Assembly (NCBI GenBank): GCA_934296355.1
Contig: CAKRAY010000056.1
Span: 1 to 8,651, forward strand
DNA length: 8,651 nt
Direction of reading: 5' to 3'
From: an uncultured Clostridia bacterium
GTDB lineage: Bacteria; Bacillota; Clostridia; Christensenellales; DTU072
Shown: positions 1 to 6,424 of the stretch, in pieces
Numbering within the stretch: the stretch's first letter is position 1
How the letters are laid out: each line of letters starts with the position of its first letter
Position numbers and translations under genes: made by a program
Notes under the pieces: generated by a model
The model's input: only the letters and a program-made list of their open reading frames with translations
Databases searched by the model: none
What the model was told of the DNA's origin: nothing

Positions 1-13
1 GAATTACACAAAG

Positions 14-40
14 AAAGAGGTCGCGATAACGACCTCTTTT
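14..40. terminator. Terminator-like hairpin, left copy
   Basis: A perfect 10-bp stem (14-23 with 30-39) closes a 6-nt loop. Read on the plus strand it is followed by only four T. Read on the minus strand it is followed by an interrupted T tract (TTTCTTTG). It could act as a weak terminator in either direction, possibly for a transcript arising in the 59-309 interval. No gene end lies immediately next to it in this window. Confidence 0.45.
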
Positions 41-58
41 GACTGTAATGTAATGCCC
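14..58. repeat. Direct repeat, copy 1 (terminator hairpin plus flank)
   Basis: This block recurs at 310-355. The two copies share the hairpin stem AAAGAGGTCG / CGACCTCTTT and the flank GACTGTAATGTAA followed by T or C and GCCC. I count three substitutions and one extra T in the second copy. The stem is 10 bp (14-23 with 30-39) with a 6-nt loop. Because the flank outside the stem is conserved as well, the copies look duplicated or mobile rather than independently evolved terminators. Confidence 0.8.
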
Positions 59-309
59 CCTTGCGACTGGTACCGATTATCAGCAAGAGGGAACGCCTTA
101 CGAACTTAGATGTAAGCCGTAAGGTACGTAACGGCTTCCTTATAGTCGGTGCTTCGGCGGTTAACAGTACGCATTAGCACAAAGGAAAAGTCGAGGCTTC
201 GCGTGTTATGCTCATACGTGGCTGTACGCTTAAACAAGAATACCGCCTATTCGCGTAAATTGGATGCAACGTCACACGTTGCCGACGAACGTTTGGCACC
301 GAAAAAAAT
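59..309. other. Non-coding interval with many inverted repeats
   Basis: I see no convincing gene here. The interval lies between the two copies of the terminator block and has several complementary segments. They are 56-64 with 83-91 (nine pairs, one a wobble if transcribed leftward), 69-80 with 142-153 (12 pairs using G-U wobbles if transcribed rightward), 96-102 with 118-124 (7 bp), 114-120 with 131-137 (7 bp, exclusive with the previous one), and 266-272 with 276-282 (perfect 7-bp stem, 3-nt loop). This could be a structured RNA or the body of an intergenic repeat element. Strand and boundaries are uncertain, and I recognise no known RNA family. Confidence 0.4.
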
Positions 310-335
310 AAAGAGGTCGCAAAAACGACCTCTTT
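302..335 (-). terminator. Intrinsic terminator of the leftward Rad50-like gene
   Basis: A perfect 10-bp stem (310-319 with 326-335) has a CAAAAA loop on the plus strand. Read leftward, the stem is followed by ATTTTTTT, a good U tract. It lies about 25 nt beyond the stop codon at 361-363, so it fits as the intrinsic terminator of that gene. On the plus strand five T follow the stem, so it may be bidirectional. Confidence 0.8.
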
Positions 336-355
336 TTGACTGTAATGTAACGCCC
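310..355. repeat. Direct repeat, copy 2 (terminator hairpin plus flank)
   Basis: Second copy of the block at 14-58. It starts at the hairpin stem and continues through GACTGTAATGTAACGCCC, ending a few bases before the stop codon of the leftward gene. The copies are 296 bp apart start to start. Confidence 0.8.
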
Positions 356-360
356 GTCTA

Positions 361-3300
361 TTATCTCGTAAACACCACGATAATTCCGTTATTTCTTGCG
401 GTTTCCAAAGCCTTACGCGCCATATCGTCCGATAATGCGTACGCGCCGATTTTGACGATTTTTACGAGCGACGCGGCAAGCGCGTTTTCTTCTATTTGCT
501 TCAAGGCGCAAGTTGCGGCGATGCCGAATACGGCGGTTTCTTCGTCGTTATACTTGGTAAGCGTTTTGTCTACGCCCTTTTTATCGGTTACGATGACTTT
601 TATGCCGCCTATGCCGCCGTCCGCTATTCTCAATCTGTATCCCGAAAGCATCGTGCTTACAAAGTTATTCGTTTTGGAAACGAACGCGTCTTCTAACGCC
701 GTATCGGATATCGTTTCTTCGCTCACGCTTACAAGCGTTTCTACTTCCGTCGCTTTTCTCCGTAAAGTAGCGAGTCTTCTGTTTAACTTTTCGATACGCG
801 CGGTCACGGCGTTATAGACCGCTATCTTTTCTCCGACCGCGGTAAACTCGGTGTTCAAAGCGTCGATTTTTTCGTTAATGCTCTTCGCTTTTTGCTTGTT
901 CGCGTCCAAGTTCTCGTAAGCGCCGGCGTCTTTTGCTGTAAGTTCTTCGAGCGCGTCTATCTCGCAAAGCAGTTTTGCCGAGGTTTCTTCGTGCGCTTTT
1001 AACTCTTCGCGCATTGCCGAACTCTCTTCGTCGCTCAACACGTCCGAACGCAACGATTCTATATCCGCCTCGTTTAACTTATAAAGTTCGTAAACGGGGC
1101 TTTCTCTAAGCAGTTTCATATAATCGAGGTCGGACGCATACTTGGAAGCCAATTCGTCTTTCTTGCGGTTCAACTCGTTTAATTCGTTTTGCTTCTCTTG
1201 TAAAACCTTGGTTACGGCGATAAGTTCGTCTTGCTTCGCTTGACGATTTTTCTCTTCCCTTCTTATCTCCGCGATTACTTCTTCGTAATGCTCGTTCGTC
1301 ACGTTTATGCAAAGTTTCGCATAAGTGTACTGCTTGCCGTTCTTCTCTACGAGATAATCGCGCTTTTCTATCAAAACAAGATTTTCTCTGATTTCAAACA
1401 GTTTTTTGTCGAGTTCGTCTACTTTTACGTTGATTTCTTGTATGCGCGCGACTATTTCGTCTTCCGCTTTTTCCTTTTCGTAAGCGACGGCAAACGAGTC
1501 GTACGCCGTGCTTTCGCCGAGAAGTCCCGCGTAAGGAGCGTATTCTTTCTCGTTTTCGGTTATGAAAGACGCGAGATAATCTATATGCTCTACGTCGTGA
1601 AGCGCGATTGATTTTTCGATTCTTTCTATTTGCGCGGATATGGTTCTCACGTTGTCCGCGGCGATACCCTCTTTATTCATAGCCTCTTTCAAGTCGCTTA
1701 AATACTTGGCGTATTCGGCGGAACTCGCAATCGCTTCTTCGAGTTTTCTCGTAAGTTCGGTATGAGAACCTACTCCCAAAGCGTCGTAAACGTCCTTTAA
1801 CACGACGAGTTTTGCGGTCTTCGTCTTTTCCAAACTTGCTATATACGCCTCGGAATTGTGCTTTTGGCTCAAAAGTTCTCCGATACGTTTCGTTACCGTT
1901 TCGTATTTAACGCGATATTCCTTGATTTCCGCGTCCAACTTCGCTATTTGCGCCTTTACGGCGTTAACTTCGTTCTCTTTTGACTTTAACTTCTTGCTTA
2001 CGTCGATTTTATCGGTAATCACTCCCGCGCAAACCGGGCAAACGTCGCCGTACTCCACCGAGTTCACTTTTCTATAACTTTCCGCCTCGCTTAACAAGAC
2101 GATGAGTTTTTCTTCGAGCGCGTTTTTCTTATTTTCGTTTTGCGCGATGTACCCTTCGAGCGTGCCTTTTGCGGAAGACAACGCGTCTACGTTTTCGTCG
2201 CAACCTCTCCTCACTTCCACGTTATCGTCAACTTTTTTATCGATAGCGTTGACCTCTTGTAAAAGCGTCGCGCTGATTATCTGGTCGCGATACAACGTTT
2301 GCTTCCTTCTCTCGATATCGTTGTATTTGCGTAAAATCGAATTATACGTTTTCGCTTCGCCCTTTACGAGCGTGCCGAAAATAACTTCTTTCTTCGCCGC
2401 GCATTCGGCGAGAATATCTTTGTTACGTTCGATTTGCGCCTTGAACTCGGCGAGAATCTTCTCGATTAAAGCGTAGTTTTCGTCGATTTTTATCTTTTCT
2501 TCGCACGAAATACCGATTAACGCCTCGATTCTTCCGCCTTCGCGGAGCGCGCGCTTGTATTCCGCGTTCGCTCTTATCTTATCGAGCGTACTCCACGCCT
2601 CGGCTCTTTCCTCGCATAACGCGGTACGCTCTTTTTCCGCGTCTTCCGCTTGCTTTCTGAGTTCTTCCGCCTTACGGTTTTCGTCGGCGTAATAACTCTC
2701 CGCGATACCGAGTAAGTACTCGTCTCTTTCGCCGTTTTCCACGTTCTTGGCGATAAGTTCGTCAAGCGCGGCGTTCAACGCCTTTACCTTTTCGGTCGCG
2801 TATAAGTAGGCGTCTTCGCATTTCTTGCGCTTCGCTTCGCCGCCGCGTACGGTCGCTTCCGCTTTTTCTATCGCCGCAAGCGTTTCTCCCAGCGATATCT
2901 TTACTTCTTCCGCTTCCTTGCCGATTTTTTCCAAAGTTTCGCCGAGCGTAACGTACTTTTTCAAGTTCTCGCTTCTTTCCAATCTCTTCGCGTAATCCTC
3001 GAATTTCGCGTTTTCGGCAACGACTTTACCGAGTTCTTCCTTTTTAGCCGCCAGTTTTTCTACCGCAACGCGCGCGTTCTCGCCTACGCTTATGAGGTTG
3101 AACGTGTCGAGCGCCTCTTCGGTCAGTTTGGCAAGGGCGGTTTTTATCTCCTCCGCGCGAGCGACGAAACTCTCTGCGTCGTAGTCGATGGTTTCTTGTA
3201 AAGCGCAAGTTTTTACGTTAATTTCTTCGATCTCGTCGCGATAATCGTCAATCGTCGCTTCCAGTACGTCCGCATTCGCGCCGAACACGCTCAGTTGCGC

Positions 3301-3687
3301 TCCGACAAAGTTTTTCACTCCGCCGTCGAGAGCTTCGCAAGCCGCTTTTCCGTCTATAACGCTGGTGTCCTCCCACTGCGCCTCACTCACTTTCACTATG
3401 TCCGCAATAACCGCCTCGGCTTCGCCGCCGCTAAGCGTTTCTCTCGCGTTTTTCTTCAAAGTAACGGCGGTTTTTTCAAAATCGCGTTTTATTACGTAAG
3501 TATCGCCGTCTTCGGTAAATTCGAATTCTATGCTGCCTTTATATACGGACTCGTTCCCGAAAAACACATAGCCCAAAAACTTTTTTATCTTCTCCGCCTC
3601 GCCGACGGAATACGCCTTTCCCTCGGTAAATTCGTAACGTACGCTTTGCTCGTTTACGCCGTCCGCTATAAGTCTTATCGGTACCAT
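361..3687 (-). CDS. Rad50/SbcC-like coiled-coil zinc-hook protein with degenerate ATPase head
   Basis: The architecture is that of Rad50/SbcC. Residues 1-150 are an N-lobe. Two long coiled-coil arms (about 155-540 and 565-1040) flank CPVC at 550-553, the exact middle of 1108 residues, where Rad50 has its dimerising zinc hook. The C-lobe follows. The P-loop position (residues 24-44) reads YSVGEAEKIK and lacks GxxGxGK[ST]. The signature position near 1046-1050 reads YNDEE instead of SGGE. The Walker B strand (about 1076-1083, KIVKIGAY) lacks the Asp-Glu pair. The terminal FTR replaces the usual switch histidine. The frame is intact, so this looks like a maintained pseudo-ATPase. I chose ATG at 3687 because GGAGG lies upstream and residue 2 onward aligns with the usual SbcC start. 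A TTG at 3738 would add 17 residues but has no ribosome binding site. No SbcD/Mre11 nuclease gene adjoins it. The biochemical role is unknown; chromosome maintenance is a guess from the divergent replication operon. Confidence 0.8.
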   Translation of the reverse strand: MVPIRLIADGVNEQSVRYEFTEGKAYSVGEAEKIKKFLGYVFFGNESVYKGSIEFEFTEDGDTYVIKRDFEKTAVTLKKNARETLSGGEAEAVIADIVKVSEAQWEDTSVIDGKAACEALDGGVKNFVGAQLSVFGANADVLEATIDDYRDEIEEINVKTCALQETIDYDAESFVARAEEIKTALAKLTEEALDTFNLISVGENARVAVEKLAAKKEELGKVVAENAKFEDYAKRLERSENLKKYVTLGETLEKIGKEAEEVKISLGETLAAIEKAEATVRGGEAKRKKCEDAYLYATEKVKALNAALDELIAKNVENGERDEYLLGIAESYYADENRKAEELRKQAEDAEKERTALCEERAEAWSTLDKIRANAEYKRALREGGRIEALIGISCEEKIKIDENYALIEKILAEFKAQIERNKDILAECAAKKEVIFGTLVKGEAKTYNSILRKYNDIERRKQTLYRDQIISATLLQEVNAIDKKVDDNVEVRRGCDENVDALSSAKGTLEGYIAQNENKKNALEEKLIVLLSEAESYRKVNSVEYGDVCPVCAGVITDKIDVSKKLKSKENEVNAVKAQIAKLDAEIKEYRVKYETVTKRIGELLSQKHNSEAYIASLEKTKTAKLVVLKDVYDALGVGSHTELTRKLEEAIASSAEYAKYLSDLKEAMNKEGIAADNVRTISAQIERIEKSIALHDVEHIDYLASFITENEKEYAPYAGLLGESTAYDSFAVAYEKEKAEDEIVARIQEINVKVDELDKKLFEIRENLVLIEKRDYLVEKNGKQYTYAKLCINVTNEHYEEVIAEIRREEKNRQAKQDELIAVTKVLQEKQNELNELNRKKDELASKYASDLDYMKLLRESPVYELYKLNEADIESLRSDVLSDEESSAMREELKAHEETSAKLLCEIDALEELTAKDAGAYENLDANKQKAKSINEKIDALNTEFTAVGEKIAVYNAVTARIEKLNRRLATLRRKATEVETLVSVSEETISDTALEDAFVSKTNNFVSTMLSGYRLRIADGGIGGIKVIVTDKKGVDKTLTKYNDEETAVFGIAATCALKQIEENALAASLVKIVKIGAYALSDDMARKALETARNNGIIVVFTR

Positions 3688-3698
3688 ACTATAATGAA

Positions 3699-3705
3699 CC
3701 CCTCC
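3699..3705 (-). promoter_or_regulatory. Ribosome binding site that decides the start of the Rad50-like gene
   Basis: On the minus strand this reads GGAGGGG, with GGAGG ending 13 nt before the ATG at 3685-3687. The spacing is longer than ideal. No such motif precedes the in-frame TTG at 3736-3738, so the ATG is the better start. Confidence 0.55.
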
Positions 3706-3783
3706 GTAAATGCTCGCCGTTTTCCGTTTTTCCGTCAAAGCCGTAAAAAAATATAAAAATCGATAGAAAAATCATACGATTTA

Positions 3784-3792
3784 TGCTATACT
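3784..3792 (+). promoter_or_regulatory. Candidate extended -10 promoter for the dnaD-like operon
   Basis: TGCTATACT is an extended -10 element (TG-N-TATACT) on the plus strand. The corresponding -35 region near 3764-3769 is poor. If used, it would give a leader of about 210 nt containing the inverted repeat at 3909-3983. Confidence 0.35.
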
Positions 3793-3833
3793 CTTTTCGT
3801 AAGCCGAACGGACGACCGAAATTCGACGTCGTA

Positions 3834-3839
3834 TATAAT
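3834..3839 (+). promoter_or_regulatory. Candidate -10 element, plus strand
   Basis: A perfect TATAAT lies on the plus strand with no good -35 at standard spacing. It sits a few bases from the -10 of the opposite-strand promoter (3845-3850). Use of one promoter would therefore interfere with the other. The region is AT-rich, so chance occurrence is possible. Confidence 0.25.
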
Positions 3840-3844
3840 ATACT

Positions 3845-3873
3845 ATTATACAACGGTAAATAAAAATTTGCAA
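3845..3873 (-). promoter_or_regulatory. Sigma-A-type promoter for the Rad50-like gene
   Basis: On the minus strand a TTGCAA -35 (3868-3873) is followed by a 17-nt spacer and a perfect TATAAT -10 (3845-3850). The predicted start near 3838 gives a leader of about 150 nt to the ATG at 3687. This is the best promoter match in the divergent region. Confidence 0.7.
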
Positions 3874-3908
3874 CACGTTCGCTGGCAAACGACCGACATA
3901 AACGCGTT

Positions 3909-3983
3909 GTTTTTTCGCAAAAACCGAATGGTAGCGGGCGCGTACGAAGCGGCGCGACCTCTTTCGGTTCTTGCAAAAAAAAC
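3909..3983. repeat. Long imperfect inverted repeat upstream of the dnaD-like gene
   Basis: The left arm (3909-3928) reads G, six T, CGCAAAAACCGAA. The right arm (3963-3983) reads TTCGGTTCTTGC, eight A, C. The arms match as inverted repeats except for one small bulge and one mismatch, and they enclose 34 nt. Transcribed from an upstream promoter, this would form a leader hairpin ending about 20 nt before the ribosome binding site. It could also be a protein-binding site, since the right arm overlaps a candidate -35. Confidence 0.55.
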
Positions 3984-3999
3984 GACCGGACAATACAAT
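3971..3999 (+). promoter_or_regulatory. Candidate promoter immediately upstream of the dnaD-like start
   Basis: TTGCAA (3971-3976), a 17-nt spacer and TACAAT (3994-3999) form a good sigma-A-type match on the plus strand. The expected start near 4006 lies only about five bases before the ATG at 4011. A transcript from here would be almost leaderless and would exclude the GGAG at 4003-4006. Confidence 0.45.
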
Positions 4000-4002
4000 C
4001 GC

Positions 4003-4006
4003 GGAG
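4003..4006 (+). promoter_or_regulatory. Ribosome binding site of the dnaD-like gene
   Basis: GGAG followed by four A precedes the ATG at 4011. The spacing is short but usable. It supports this start if the mRNA begins upstream of 4000. Confidence 0.5.
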
Positions 4007-4010
4007 AAAA

Positions 4011-5441
4011 ATGGCAATTTTAAGACTAAGTAACGACTACGTCAAACAAGGTTTTACCCAAATCGACAATCTCTTCATAAGAGATTTTTTGCCGTCGGCA
4101 AACGGCGACGACGTGAAAATCTATCTCGCCGGACTGGAACTCGTATCGTCGGGTTACGACGGGGACTGCGTCGAAAAACTCGCTTCCTCGCTGAGCCTTT
4201 CTCCGAGCCGAATTATGGAAGGCTTCGCTTATTGGGATAAAAAAGGCATCGTAGAGGTCGCGGGCGGCGAAACCGTTACTTTCTTATCGGTAAAAACTCC
4301 CGTTACCCCCGTCGTTAAGTTCAACGCGCAAAAATACAAAGTTTTCACCGAAGAAACGGTCCGCATTTTCCCCGATAAAATACTCACGCCGAACGAGTAT
4401 AACCGCTACTTCGAGTTTATGTCCTCGTCGGGAATGGAAGTCAACGCAATGCTTCTCATTATGCAGTATTGTAAAGATATGGGCGGCGGTAGAACGAGCA
4501 CCGACTACGTGCTTGCCGTGGCGAGAGCGTGGGCGGAAGAAGGCTTGTTAAAGGAAAAACAAATCATCGCCAAAATCGACGAGATGGAAACTTGCTCCGA
4601 AGACATGCGGACTTTATTCGACGCGCTCGGCGTTAAACGCGCCCCCGACGCGCAAGACAAACAAACTTTCAACAACTGGACGAAAGGACTTTCCTATTCA
4701 TTAGACGCCGTTCTCGTAGCGGCGCGCTCACTGAAAAAACGCGGCGGCATGGAAAGACTCGATAAACTCATAAAAGAACTGCATAAAGCCGGCGCCATCA
4801 CTTCCGAAGAAGTCGCCGAATACCTAAAAAACAAAGATTCTATTCACAATCTTTGCATTACGATTTGTAAGAATATCGGCGTGTATTACAGCAACACCGA
4901 AAACGTTTCCGAAGTCTATGTCGTACCTTGGCTAAACTTGGGTTTTGAACCGGAAGCCTTAATTCAGGTATCCAAATATTGCTTTTTGAGAAACACAAAA
5001 ACCCTTGACGGTATGCAACAAATGATACAAAAGTTCGCTTCGCAAGGCATTTTCACGGCAAACGACATACTTAGTTATGTAAGTAGACAAGTGCAATTCG
5101 ACGAAAAAATCCGCGCGGTTTACTCGCGTTGCGGTTACGTCGGAGCGATAGGAAACAAGGACAGAGAGTGCTATAAGAACTGGGAAGAATGGGGCTTCGA
5201 CGAAAGCGTCATACTCGCGGTAAGCGAGCGTTACAAGGACAAAACCTTCCCGATGACGAGCATTAACAGAGCGCTCGGCGCGCTGCGTAACGCCAAGATT
5301 TTCGACGTAAACGGAGCAAATAAATTTTTAGACGGCGAAGATTGCGGACGAGTAAACAACGCCGCGTCCGATTACGACAAACACGCGTATACCGACGAAC
5401 AATTAAAACAAGCGTTCGTGAATTTCGATAATTGGGACTAA
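4011..5441 (+). CDS. DnaD-family replication initiation protein with repeated DnaD modules
   Basis: Recognised by its DnaD-like layout and by the helicase-loader gene six bases downstream. DnaD/DnaB-type proteins of Bacillota bind DNA and help bring the replicative helicase and loader to the origin or to stalled forks. Residues 1-90 resemble the DnaD N-terminal winged helix: a Q-G-T-x-I-x-N-L-type opening, then a helix-turn-helix-like stretch ending in WDKKGIVEV. The rest reads as about four tandem DnaD C-terminal-type modules, roughly 109-192, 197-274, 279-360 and 364-442. Each has a hydrophobic or Trp motif (FNNW at 220, PWLNLGF at 306, YKNWEEWGF at 388), a helix around a basic or Tyr-rich centre, and a short G-I/A-hydrophobic-T/D turn. 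At 476 residues it is about twice the length of Bacillus DnaD (about 230). The acidic tail ends in NFDNWD. The start is well placed for the N-terminal domain. It could instead be called a DnaB/DnaD fusion type. Confidence 0.85.
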   Translation: MAILRLSNDYVKQGFTQIDNLFIRDFLPSANGDDVKIYLAGLELVSSGYDGDCVEKLASSLSLSPSRIMEGFAYWDKKGIVEVAGGETVTFLSVKTPVTPVVKFNAQKYKVFTEETVRIFPDKILTPNEYNRYFEFMSSSGMEVNAMLLIMQYCKDMGGGRTSTDYVLAVARAWAEEGLLKEKQIIAKIDEMETCSEDMRTLFDALGVKRAPDAQDKQTFNNWTKGLSYSLDAVLVAARSLKKRGGMERLDKLIKELHKAGAITSEEVAEYLKNKDSIHNLCITICKNIGVYYSNTENVSEVYVVPWLNLGFEPEALIQVSKYCFLRNTKTLDGMQQMIQKFASQGIFTANDILSYVSRQVQFDEKIRAVYSRCGYVGAIGNKDRECYKNWEEWGFDESVILAVSERYKDKTFPMTSINRALGALRNAKIFDVNGANKFLDGEDCGRVNNAASDYDKHAYTDEQLKQAFVNFDNWD

Positions 5442-5447
5442 GTAAAA

Positions 5448-6362
5448 ATGAACGGCAGAGACAGAGCATATTTGATTATCCAAAAAAGACGAAAAGCCGC
5501 CGAAGAAGCGCGCGACGCGCTTTACGAAAACTTGCGTAAAGACGAAGTTTTTAACGCCCTCGTCCGCGAAGAAAACGCCGCCAAGTGGGATTTCGTCAAG
5601 AGTCGTTCCGAAGAAGAAAAAACGCTTTGCGAACAAAGGATTACCGAATCGAATAAAAAAATTACCGAATATTTAGTAAGTCGCGGTTTGGGCGCGGACG
5701 CGCTGGAAGTACGCTATTCTTGCCCTATTTGCAACGATACGGGTAAAATTAACGGCAAAGACTGCGAATGCTTGAAACGCCTTATTTTACAAGAACAGTT
5801 AAAAGTCAGTCCGTTGTTAATCGGTTGCGCCGAAAGCGTACGCGACTTAGATTACGATTACTACGGAGAAGAAGCGGAACAAAAACGCAAATACGCCGAG
5901 TTCTTATCCTCGTCGCTTGCGGAAGGAAGTAAGCGTTACTACCTCATTTCGGGTAAAACCGGCACGGCGAAAACGTATATCGCTTGCACGCTTATACGCG
6001 ACGAAATAACTAAGGGCAAAGAAACGCTCGCGCTTAATGCGATAAAACTCAACAAAGCGTTCCTCGAATACCATTGCGCCGCGCCCGAACGCAAAGAAGA
6101 ATTATGGCGCGCGCTCGCCTCCCCCGACGTTTTGCTTATAGACGACCTCGGCGTGGAACAAATTTTGAATAAAGTTACCGTACCGTACTTATACGAACTT
6201 CTCGTAGAGCGCATCGATAAAGTAACGCTGATTACCACGAATCTCGGACCGCAAGAAATAGAAGCGCGTTACGGACAGCGCATACTCAGCCGATTGCTCG
6301 ACAAAAAATTATCGGTAGCATTGCTCTTCAAAGGCAAAGATTTACGCTTTGTCACGCCATAA
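5448..6362 (+). CDS. dnaC: DnaI/DnaC-type replicative helicase loader ATPase
   Basis: A loader of the AAA+ family that would open or load the DnaB/DnaC-type hexameric helicase, working with the DnaD-like protein encoded just upstream. Residues 1-85 are a charged helical N-terminal region of the kind that contacts helicase. Residues 92-108 form a zinc-binding site, CPIC followed ten residues later by CEC, as in DnaI. The ATPase core has Walker A at 169-176 (GKTGTAKT), Walker B at 228-235 (VLLIDDLG), sensor-1 TTN at 263-265 and the arginine-finger region RYGQRILSRL at 274-283. The P-loop Gly before Lys is replaced by Ala (A174). The length of 304 residues is normal for DnaI-like loaders. It starts six bases after the upstream stop codon and has no clear Shine-Dalgarno sequence (only GGGA about 10 nt upstream), so translation is probably coupled. 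The gene symbol follows common annotation of this family; dnaI would be equally apt. Confidence 0.88.
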   Translation: MNGRDRAYLIIQKRRKAAEEARDALYENLRKDEVFNALVREENAAKWDFVKSRSEEEKTLCEQRITESNKKITEYLVSRGLGADALEVRYSCPICNDTGKINGKDCECLKRLILQEQLKVSPLLIGCAESVRDLDYDYYGEEAEQKRKYAEFLSSSLAEGSKRYYLISGKTGTAKTYIACTLIRDEITKGKETLALNAIKLNKAFLEYHCAAPERKEELWRALASPDVLLIDDLGVEQILNKVTVPYLYELLVERIDKVTLITTNLGPQEIEARYGQRILSRLLDKKLSVALLFKGKDLRFVTP

Positions 6363-6395
6363 AGTATAATTTTCCAAAAAACTACTCGAAAAGCC

Positions 6396-6424
6396 TTGCA
6401 TTACTCGCCGTTCGGTGCTAGAAT
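6396..6424 (+). promoter_or_regulatory. Promoter of tRNA-Ala
   Basis: TTGCAT (6396-6401), a 17-nt spacer ending in TGC, and TAGAAT (6419-6424) form a strong sigma-A-type promoter with an extended -10. The predicted start near 6431 leaves about 24 nt of 5' precursor before the tRNA. A further TATAAT at 6365-6370 has no good -35. I see no terminator between the loader gene and this promoter, so read-through from the upstream operon is also possible. Confidence 0.75.

Noticed and set aside
14..355. CRISPR array
   Set aside because: Only two repeat copies, each a terminator hairpin, separated by about 250 bp. No spacer-length periodicity and no cas genes.
149..817. Plus-strand open frame of 222 codons starting with GTG
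   Set aside because: Its second half is antisense to the well-supported Rad50-like gene and crosses the terminator hairpin. There is no ribosome binding site and no recognisable domain. Treated as a chance frame.
3421..3435. LSGGE sequence in the N-lobe of the Rad50-like protein (residues 85-89)
   Set aside because: It matches the ABC signature motif, but that motif belongs in the C-lobe just before Walker B. Here it lies after the second strand of the N-lobe, so it is probably coincidence.
361..3687. Functional SbcC of an SbcCD nuclease
   Set aside because: No sbcD/Mre11-like gene adjoins it in this window and the ATP-binding and hydrolysis motifs are missing.
361..3687. Decayed pseudogene of sbcC/rad50
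   Set aside because: The frame is open over the full length, the zinc hook is exact and central, and a promoter, ribosome binding site and terminator are all present. Random decay would not leave this.
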